The notes under the pieces were generated by a model, which was not told the origin of the DNA, made no database searches, and saw only the letters and a list, made by a program, of their open reading frames with translations. Below are positions 29,001-36,500 of a DNA stretch of 64,000 bases, one piece after another (positions within the stretch are counted from its first letter, which is position 1; every line of letters starts with the position of its first letter). This stretch comes from Candidatus Terasakiella magnetica (GTDB taxonomy: Bacteria > Pseudomonadota > Alphaproteobacteria > Rhodospirillales > Terasakiellaceae): positions 434,001-498,000 of the forward strand of contig NZ_FLYE01000001.1 of assembly GCF_900093605.1 (NCBI RefSeq), given 5' to 3'. Made by a program: the position numbers and the translations under genes.

Positions 29001-30730
29001 TGACTGAAATGGATTTTGATGAAGCCATGACCAGCCACCATACTTTCCGTTTCAATCTTCTGGTCATCTCAATCATCGCCACCACTATGGCTGTGGGTGC
29101 AACGCTATTTACATTGATCGTCGGGCAACGTTCTTATCGCTCTTTAAGTAAAGCCCGCGACGAACTTGAAGACCGTGTGGTTGAACGTACAAAAGAGCTT
29201 GAATATAGTGAAAAACGGACCCGCTCGATTATTGATAATGCGGCAGATGGGATCATTGTCATCAATCCGCAAGGTACCGTACAAAGCTTCAGCCCGGCAG
29301 CAGAAGATATATTTGGCTATGGCGCAGATGAAGTCGTTGGTCAAAACATCAAAATGCTCATGCCTGAACCGTACCAATCTGAACATGATGGCTATTTATC
29401 CAACTATTTTAGAGATGGTGTTAAAAAAGTTATCGGGCAAAACCGTGAGGTTCGCGGCCGAAGAAAAGACGGCAGTGAATTCCCCATGGATTTGGCTGTC
29501 GGAAAGACGGTCATTGGTGAGGAGGTGATTTTCACGGGTATTATCCGCGATATCAGTGCCCGTGTGGAAGCTGAACGACTTCAAAAAGAAAATGAAGCCA
29601 CCTTAACGGCTATTTTGGACAGTATGCCTGCAATTGTTTTCCTGAAAAAACTGAATGGCACTTTCCTCAAGGTCAATAAAGGATATCAGGAGGCCTATGG
29701 GGTCGATAGGGAGTGGGTTGTAGGCAAGAAATTATACGATTTTCTTGATCATGATTTGGCTGATAGTTTGACCTCATTTGATCAAGATGTCTTGAGCAAA
29801 GGCGGACGCAGTGAACAGGAACATACCGTTGTAAATGAAGATGGTGAAACGACATACCATGGGATTATGTTTCCGGTCCTTGATGAATTGGGTAATATTA
29901 CCTCGTATGGCGGAGTTGAAATTGACATTACGGCGAGAAAGCAAGCTGAAAAAGAGCTTCAAGATGCCTATAATATCATTTCAAGCAGCATTGAATATGC
30001 CAGCAGAATTCAAGAGTCAGCATTGCCGGATCACAGACTGCTAAGCTCCCTTGTCTCTGACTATTTCATCTGGTGGGAACCGCGTGATGTGGTCGGTGGC
30101 GACCTGTACTGGCTTGGTGCATGGGGTGACGGTTGCCTTATCATTTTAGGCGATTGTACCGGACATGGCGTTCCCGGTGCCTTCATGACCTTGATTTCGA
30201 TTGCGGCCATTGAACGGGCTGTCTCTGAAGTGGAAGGTGGTGACCTGGATAAACTGATTTCAAGGACGCACCAGTATATCCAAACCATGCTGGGTCAACA
30301 TTACGATGGCGGCCAATCTGATGACGGTATCGAGTTGGGAGCATGCTATTTCATTCCTGAAGAACCGCAAATGAAGTTTGTCGGTGCCCGTTTCAATCTT
30401 CTGATCGTTGAGGATGAAAACAATACTGTTATCAAGGGCACAAAGGCGGGTATGGGCTATCGCAATGTTCCCTACATTCAGGAATATCAGGAAGAAATCA
30501 TAGAACTGAAAGAAAACCAACAATTCTATATGACTTCTGACGGTCTAATAGACCAAGTTGGCGGTCATCGCAGAAGAATGATGGGCAAGAAACATTTGTT
30601 TAAAGTTCTGCATGAAAACAAGCACCTTGCAATGGAGGAGCAAAAACAGTCTTTACAAGACACATTGAAAACCTATCAAGGTGATGAAAAACGCCGCGAT
30701 GACATATCGATGATTGGCTTTAAGTTTTAA
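26015..30730 (+). CDS. Giant transmembrane receptor: two solute-binding domains, dCache, PAS-PAS and SpoIIE/PP2C phosphatase
   Basis: The 1571-residue protein has a signal segment (1-31), an unnamed periplasmic module (about 35-140, containing AIYNLDEDQLRAVLDPYLE), two solute-binding family 3 domains (about 150-385 and 395-620), a membrane helix near 640-665 and another near 675-695, a dCache region (about 705-1000), a third helix near 1012-1035, a coiled stretch, PAS domains (about 1068-1182 and 1195-1307), and a PPM/SpoIIE phosphatase (about 1345-1571). The phosphatase metal motifs are intact: DVVGGDLYW, GDCTGHGVPGAFMT, TSDGLIDQ and RRDDIS. It should dephosphorylate a cytoplasmic partner, for example a STAS-domain protein, in response to a periplasmic ligand. 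No partner is in the window. Confidence 0.87.
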   Translation: MSLKRLKISVGTLLFFLCISFAYSHTLIAADTVKEGQEHANAIARFAAKAIYNLDEDQLRAVLDPYLEVDKNIKGLRVIESIENEVILQFYRDKNNKVLYGETLPTGVTELERYEAPSTFEQENIGKVIVYYEPPNTLGLTPEELQWLSENKNIVFGVDETWKPWIIKNQDGSYSGFDGDIIKLVNDMLGTNMTFEVGRWSDMVQKFKNREIDGLSSSAVHAERKSFADFSTPYTSHHKMLFVKTGDKRRISTPKDLAGKKIAFHKGNLFIQKLLGTYPEAIPVEMSDNSEMFDALLSNEIDGFVGSEVTHYAIVEKGVGFITPAFTLGEPLEMVFSTRNDMPEFVSILNKALASIPIGKRLEIKSKYAISSASDTAQNLALNQEEKQWLKANPTISVGVEEWYPFIRTEENGLPGGIAGDFINLVLEKTGLKIKVISDQWSTLLSNFEKGQIDLLPATYYTDERATYGLYSNPYFSGKEFLYIRDDNTEIKSFEDLRGKKLAIPEDFGTIPKVKAKFPEIEIVETKSQLDSLYAVLNGVADATFESQIVMEDLIRKELMTGIRAIIQTEFEASKLYFFSHKEKPILQSILKKALDSISEEERRSIINKWVSSNNIQDSAGQNESNSANEKALLSAPVIAAMGIGLLIIFAVIVFILSKLKSDRDLSTFFGAASFRVSILIALSVLVVGVALMNWVAIKDSHKRTLATLEQELQLVLSSSIERLNSWVDEHKNFITQLGRDPVLVQITKELLNVTPSKEALAPSEALENARQYFAANKQFGAAGFFIISPDKVSIGSRRDTNIGTRNFIADVRPDLIERAFKGEAVFIPPIRSDVQLTKDEKQKPLTMFFAAPITDKDGEVLAVMTERIRPSGPLSRILHHGRIGLSGETYAFNFEGRMVSESRFQNQLIETGLLPEKGYENVEIILKAPKGHNLNKRQFDKGQDKFTKIVNKSLEKRENNQSDLIVNVKEGYPDYRGISVVGVGRWLKELDLGLVTEMDFDEAMTSHHTFRFNLLVISIIATTMAVGATLFTLIVGQRSYRSLSKARDELEDRVVERTKELEYSEKRTRSIIDNAADGIIVINPQGTVQSFSPAAEDIFGYGADEVVGQNIKMLMPEPYQSEHDGYLSNYFRDGVKKVIGQNREVRGRRKDGSEFPMDLAVGKTVIGEEVIFTGIIRDISARVEAERLQKENEATLTAILDSMPAIVFLKKLNGTFLKVNKGYQEAYGVDREWVVGKKLYDFLDHDLADSLTSFDQDVLSKGGRSEQEHTVVNEDGETTYHGIMFPVLDELGNITSYGGVEIDITARKQAEKELQDAYNIISSSIEYASRIQESALPDHRLLSSLVSDYFIWWEPRDVVGGDLYWLGAWGDGCLIILGDCTGHGVPGAFMTLISIAAIERAVSEVEGGDLDKLISRTHQYIQTMLGQHYDGGQSDDGIELGACYFIPEEPQMKFVGARFNLLIVEDENNTVIKGTKAGMGYRNVPYIQEYQEEIIELKENQQFYMTSDGLIDQVGGHRRRMMGKKHLFKVLHENKHLAMEEQKQSLQDTLKTYQGDEKRRDDISMIGFKF

Positions 30731-30882
30731 GTCTGTATTTCCGCTTTAGGGCAAAGAGTTTTTCAACAGCCTCAACCAAAACCAGAATAAAGGATTTGAT
30801 CAAAGAGAGCTTGATGGACCTTTGTGTCACAAGCGATTATATAAAAGTATCCTGCTAACGAGAGACTACTATTTCAGACAAA

Positions 30883-32439
30883 ATGCTTTCACATATTTCC
30901 AGAAACTATAAAATACGGTTCACAGCTGTATTCGTTTTTATTTCCTTGTTTTTATTTTCCGCCTTAGTGGCCGCAGAGGATATTCAACTGACAGCAGAGG
31001 AAAGAGACTATCTTCGAAAGCATTCTGTTTTTACGACCAGTAATCAAATCGACTGGCCGCCATATGATTTTTCTCTTCGCTCAAAGCCTGTTGGCTATTC
31101 AATCGATTATATGGAAATCGTCGCAGGTAAATTAAGTATAAAGCTAGAACATATCAGTGGGACTTGGGATGAATTGATTGAGAGGTTCTGCAATGGGGAA
31201 ATACAGATTTTCCATTCCATAGATCGATCAGAAAAAATAAGAAAATGTGCCAATATTTCCACTAGATTTGCCACAGATACGGTTCAATATCTGACCCGAA
31301 AAGAATTTCGCAATATTAATAGAGTTGAAGATGTCTATGGCACCACGGTTTCAAGTGTGAAAGGCTGGGAACAAAATGAATCCTACAAAAAACACCCCGG
31401 TCAATTTAAACTGCTTGAATACGACACCTTTGATCAAGCTGTAGAAGCCGTAAATCTGGGAGTAGCTGATTTTACGGTCAACTATGGGAACTCACTGCGT
31501 TATTTGATCCTGAAAAATGGCTATGTAAATTTAAAAGTTCAGGGTTTCTGGAAACAGGAAGGGGGAGTGCAAACGGATATATTCATTGGAACGCCTAAAT
31601 CCGACCCTATTCTTGCAGGCATCATTCAAAAGGCTATTAATGCGGTTTCACCTCAAAAAACTCAAAAACTACAAACAAAATGGTTTGGTGGCGCAAGTGC
31701 AAATGCTGAAAGCTCTCCACTCAGATTAACACAGTCAGAAAAACAATTTCTCAATGCAAAGCAGAACATTACTTACTGTGTGAGCCCGAATTGGAAACCT
31801 ATTGAATATCTTGATGATGAAGGCCAGCATGCTGGAATGACACGCGATTATCTTGATTTTTTGCGCACAAATCTAGCTATCGATTTTAAGGTTATAAAAA
31901 CAGCTTCAAGGGAAGAAAAAACCCAATTCCTGCAAGAGAAACGTTGTGACATGGCTTTTGTGACAACGCCAATGGGGGCAAACAAAACCTCTTTATTACA
32001 CACAACACCATATACCAGCCTGCCAAGCGTGATGGTTAATAAACTTGGATCTTCCTTTGTTACAAAAGGAATGAGCGAATTTTTGGATAAGAAAATAGCT
32101 GTGTTGAAAGGCTCTGCTCTTATTGAAAGCTTTAAAAAGAAATACCCCAACTTTAGCCCCGTTGAAGTTCAAACAATAGACGATGGCCTAAAACGCATTG
32201 AGGAGGGTGAACTCTATGGTTTTATTGAATATTTACCCAGACTAAGTCTTTATATGGAAAATATTGCTGATAGAAACCTCAAGATTGCAGGGCGTATTTT
32301 TGAGCCCGTTGATATGCGGGTTGCCATTCAAAAAGACCAGAAGACCTTGCATTTGATTTTACAAAAATCTCTTGATGTAATTTCTAGTGATGAGAAAGAC
32401 CGGGTATTACAGAAATGGAGTGCCATCACGGTTGAATAA
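30883..32439 (+). CDS. Two-domain periplasmic sensor, front part of a split sensor kinase
   Basis: A 518-residue protein with an N-terminal signal or anchor (residues 11-28) and two solute-binding family 3 domains (about 35-265 and 280-518), beginning with LTAEERDYLRKHSVFTTSNQ. It ends abruptly at a TAA (32437-32439). The same frame continues directly into a membrane helix and a histidine kinase. The natural reading is a BvgS-like sensor kinase interrupted by a nonsense codon, leaving a secreted double binding domain. As it stands, the product would be periplasmic with no signalling output. A working stand-alone protein or stop-codon readthrough are the alternatives. Confidence 0.75.
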   Translation: MLSHISRNYKIRFTAVFVFISLFLFSALVAAEDIQLTAEERDYLRKHSVFTTSNQIDWPPYDFSLRSKPVGYSIDYMEIVAGKLSIKLEHISGTWDELIERFCNGEIQIFHSIDRSEKIRKCANISTRFATDTVQYLTRKEFRNINRVEDVYGTTVSSVKGWEQNESYKKHPGQFKLLEYDTFDQAVEAVNLGVADFTVNYGNSLRYLILKNGYVNLKVQGFWKQEGGVQTDIFIGTPKSDPILAGIIQKAINAVSPQKTQKLQTKWFGGASANAESSPLRLTQSEKQFLNAKQNITYCVSPNWKPIEYLDDEGQHAGMTRDYLDFLRTNLAIDFKVIKTASREEKTQFLQEKRCDMAFVTTPMGANKTSLLHTTPYTSLPSVMVNKLGSSFVTKGMSEFLDKKIAVLKGSALIESFKKKYPNFSPVEVQTIDDGLKRIEEGELYGFIEYLPRLSLYMENIADRNLKIAGRIFEPVDMRVAIQKDQKTLHLILQKSLDVISSDEKDRVLQKWSAITVE

Positions 32440-32475
32440 AAGACGGATTACGGCCTTGTTCTCTTCATCCTTGGT

Positions 32476-33225
32476 GTGAGTAGCCTAATCTTCATTGTCT
32501 TTTCTATCCTCAATGTAAAAATGAGACGCTTAAACCAACGTCTTAATCAACTGGCGGAAAATGAAAAAAACAAACGCGAAGAAACATCACGCTTTCTTTC
32601 CATGCTGGGACATGAGCTAAAAACACCTTTGGCTGTTATACGAGCACTCTTAGCCAATAAAAAAATAACGCCTGCCATGATTGAGATGGCGAATAAATCA
32701 ATCAGCGAAATTGATGATGTAGTTTCAACAAGCCAAATGGCCGAAAAAGTTGAATCTGATACTGTTCAAGTTAATATTACACAATGTGATCTTAATGACA
32801 TGCTGGAGAGTTTAACTGAAAAGCATCATCTCCAAGGGAGTGTAAAATTATCTCCCCACACATCACCTACAATTAACTCAGACCTGATACTTTTAAATAT
32901 TATTTTGTCCAACTTGATCGAAAATGCAGCCAAATATGGGGCAGGGGACAAACCTATCGAAATTGAACTCTCTGATACTGAGGAACGAGATACAGTAATC
33001 TTATCAGTGGCAAATGATGTGCGAAATGATAATTGGCCTGACCCTGACAGGTTATTTGATAAGTATCATCGTGACCGCTATGCCCATCGTGTTACAGGCT
33101 CCGGTCTTGGATTGTATCTTGTGAAAGGGTTCTCCGGCTTGCTCGGGATTGATATAGAATACCAACCGACAAAGACACAAGCAGTCTTTCGCCTCTATAT
33201 ACCCAAAGAATTCAGTGCGAAATAA
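32476..33225 (+). CDS. Histidine kinase fragment, back part of the split sensor kinase
   Basis: The frame continues from the stop at 32439 through a membrane helix (LVLFILGVSSLIFIVFSIL), then HisKA with the phospho-His in MLGHELKTPLAVIR, and a HATPase domain with the N box LIENAAKYGA and G2 box GSGLGLYLVKG. The usual G1 box (DxGxG) is not visible, so ATP binding may be atypical. The first possible start is GTG at 32476, inside the helix, with no good ribosome-binding site. This looks like the C-terminal half of the gene starting at 30883. Translation as a separate protein is doubtful. Confidence 0.65.
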   Translation: MSSLIFIVFSILNVKMRRLNQRLNQLAENEKNKREETSRFLSMLGHELKTPLAVIRALLANKKITPAMIEMANKSISEIDDVVSTSQMAEKVESDTVQVNITQCDLNDMLESLTEKHHLQGSVKLSPHTSPTINSDLILLNIILSNLIENAAKYGAGDKPIEIELSDTEERDTVILSVANDVRNDNWPDPDRLFDKYHRDRYAHRVTGSGLGLYLVKGFSGLLGIDIEYQPTKTQAVFRLYIPKEFSAK

Positions 33226-33285
33226 AGAGTATTTCGACCACAACATCGCCATAAAAAAGAATATCTACTGTCTGGTGAAACACAC

Positions 33286-33546
33286 TCATGTTTCCTTACT
33301 CAGTTTTCGCTCAATCAGCTCAAGGATTGAATAGACGCTCGAGGCTGCGACTAACCCTCCAACCAGAACAAACTGGGCCGTTGGGCTAAGAGCGAAGAAC
33401 CATTCAGAGAATGCCTCGCCGTACCCTAACAGTGACAAGGCCCAACCAAACAATATGGATATACCATATGCCAACAAGCCCCCGCCTAATACGCCAAAGA
33501 CGTAGAACTCTAATTTTGGATATTTATTAAACATAGAACTTACCAT
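33286..33546 (-). CDS. Small two-helix membrane protein
   Basis: An 86-residue protein with two hydrophobic helices (about residues 12-38 and 55-75) and polar ends, no known family recognised. It is on the same strand as, and 46 bases downstream of, the large phosphatase receptor (33592-39408), so it may be the last gene of that operon and could interact with the receptor. The start may instead be the ATG four codons later, which has GGTAAG before it. Confidence 0.55.
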   Translation of the reverse strand: MVSSMFNKYPKLEFYVFGVLGGGLLAYGISILFGWALSLLGYGEAFSEWFFALSPTAQFVLVGGLVAASSVYSILELIERKLSKET

Positions 33547-33591
33547 AGCAAAACGACAGAAATATACAAGCCAGTGGGCAATGGTTTCGAC

Positions 33592-36500
33592 TTACTGATT
33601 AAGTCCAGCTTTAAAGCCAATACAAGAAAGGTCATCTCGGCGTTCTTGGCCTGCTTCATAGGTGTGGAAAATTTTATAAATCTGTTCTTGCTGATCGTTC
33701 ATAGGTAAATCAATGTGATCAAGGATTGCTTGTTTTAAGCGTTTTTTACCAAAGCCGCGTTTGCGCTCACCACCGATTTGATCAATCATACCATCAGAGC
33801 TCATGTAGTAAGATTTATCATGGGAAAGCTCAAGTGTGTGCAGCTTGAAGGATTGATCAAATTTCGTTGTGCGATACCCAATGCCAGTCTTATCACCTTT
33901 AGTGACCTCCAGCCCATTTTGATCACAAGCCCAAAGCTCAAAACGTGCACCGGCAAACAGCATGACATTCATGCTGGTGTTGATCAAACACATGCCGCAT
34001 TCAAATCCATCATCTGAATTACCTTGTCCATCCACTTGGCTAAGGACTGTTTTCACCAACTGGTTCATGCGGGTTAACAAAATGGATGGGTCTGCATCAG
34101 GCAGCTCAATTAAGGCCTGATCTAATGCACCTGTGACAACCATGGTCATAAAGGCACCGGGCACACCATGGCCGGTACAATCAACCAAGGTTAATAATGT
34201 GCCACCTGCACATTCACGCAGCAAACAAATATCGCCGCCCACAATGTCTTTGGGTTCCCAAATGAGGAAATGATCTTCAAACAGTTCATTCAGCTCTTTT
34301 GGTGTTGGCAGAACAGAGCGTTGAATGCGACTGGCATAAGAAATACTTTCTTGGATCAGCTTCATCGATTTTTCGATGATGGCTTCGTTCTTTTTGCGCT
34401 GGGTAATATTCGTGTAGGTAATAACCAAACGACCATCTGGCGTGCGTACACTATGGGCATCATAAATCTGGTCATCTCCATAAGAGACATCCAGACGGTT
34501 TTCTCCGGACCAGAGGAAGTCAACACGCTCCTGTGCCACTACCGTTGGGTCTTTATCATTTTCTCCATACTGCCCACGCACTGCCAAAATAAGTGCAATA
34601 TCAAAGAGTTTCATGCCGGGGACTAAAAGCTCTTCATCAAGCCCAATGGTGCCCGGGTAATGTTTATTCCAGGCAACAAGCTCTTGGTTTTCATCAAACA
34701 TAACCACAGCCTGAAGGACGTTTGAGAGAATATCCTGAAGCTGAATTCTGCTGTTGCGGATTTCTTCTTCGGCTTCTTTACGGCTGGAAATATCGCGGAT
34801 AATCCCGGTGAAAATATGTTCCCCTTCAATAACAGACTCACCAACGGCTAAATCCATTGGAAACTCGCTGCCATCTTTTCTCATACCCACGACTTCGCGG
34901 TTGTTGCCCACAACATTTCGGCTGTGCCCATTTAGGTAATCTGAAAGAAAATCATCATGATGGACAGCCGTGTAGGTCGGCATGAGCATTTTGACATTAT
35001 TGCCCACAACTTCTTCTTCACTATACCCAAAGATCCGCTCCGCAGCCGGACTGAAGCTCTGCATGGTACCTATTGCATTAATCACGACAATGCCATCAAC
35101 CGCATTGTCGATAATCGCGCGCATACGGCCTTCGCGGTCACGAATTTTCTGTTCCGCTTTTTTACGCTCAGTAATATCCGTGCGAATGGAGATAAAGCGC
35201 TCTGGCTTGCCGTCTTCACCCATAAACGGAATGATAGATGCCGCCAGCCAGATGGCGCCGCCGTCTCTATTGCGGTTGCAGAGTTCACCGTGCCAAACCT
35301 CACCCGACATAATGTTGTTCCACATATTTTCGTAGAAGCTACGGTCATGGTGACCCGATTTTAAGAAACGGTGGTTTTTACCCATCATCTCTTCACGGCT
35401 ATAGCCCGTAATCTCACAGAAGAAGTCATTTACATAAGTGATGTTTCCATCCACATCGGTGGCGCTCACAATGGCGTGGCGGTCCAGTGCAAATTTCTGG
35501 AAGTTCAGCTCACGGGTGCGATCTTCAACTTCTTTTTCAAGGTTATCGCGTGCTTTGCGCAAAGAACGGTTCGCACTTTGTCCAATCCAAACCGACAGGC
35601 CCGTCAGGGTCAAGGCAACGATCACCGTAATACCAAGGATCAAGGCCATGGTGATGCGCAATGTCCAGAAGGTGGACATGGCTTCATCTTCATCAACCTC
35701 AGTTGCAAAACCCACATCAAGTTTAGTGTCCCAAAGCCAAGCCCCCAGCACCTGAACACCGCGATAATCACTATAGCCCTGAACATTGACACCTGTATCA
35801 CCAACAATTGCGCTACGTGCCATTTGGGTTAAGGGGAGCTCTGCAATATTTTCAGGAACGGGTGCGCCTTCTATGAGATTGCCGCCGGGATCACCAAGGC
35901 GCAAATTCAAAATAGCATTGGTGCCCGCTTCTAAGAGTCCCAGCTTTTGAAGTTGAAAATCATAGCGACTATCCGTCACCATAATGGCTTTTTTATCAAA
36001 GACATATGTTTCGCCACTTACACCGCTTTGTCCCAACTGTGCAATACGGGTGAAATCTTCTACCGGATCATACCTTAAAGTCAGAACCGCAATGACTTTT
36101 TGGTTTTCATCAATGATCGGTGCGGCAAGAAACATGGTTGGTTCTTGCGTAAGTTCAAGCCCAGCAGCACCTTTGATACGTACGTCAGAGGCAATCGGCG
36201 GGATGAATTGTGTTTCACCCTGAAAAGCCAGCTCCAGCCTGCGGTCACGATATTTGCTGATCAAATTTAGCGTGCCAAGGTTTGTATCGCGTTTGGAGCC
36301 AATGCTGAGTTTATCTGGTGAAACAATAAAGAAGCCCTGAACTTCGCGCCCTTTAGAGTGACGGACAAACCAATCTCGAATGGAACTAAGCGGCTCGCTC
36401 CTTGAAAGCTTGCTTGCTTTTGGATCGACAAGAAGAAGGGCTTTTACATGTCCAAGCAATTCAGGGTCATTTGCGATACGCTCAATATAGCGGGTTTCAG

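Noticed and set aside
34957-35364. Plus-strand frames inside the large phosphatase gene
   Set aside because: They lie opposite intact PAS coding sequence and have no start signals.
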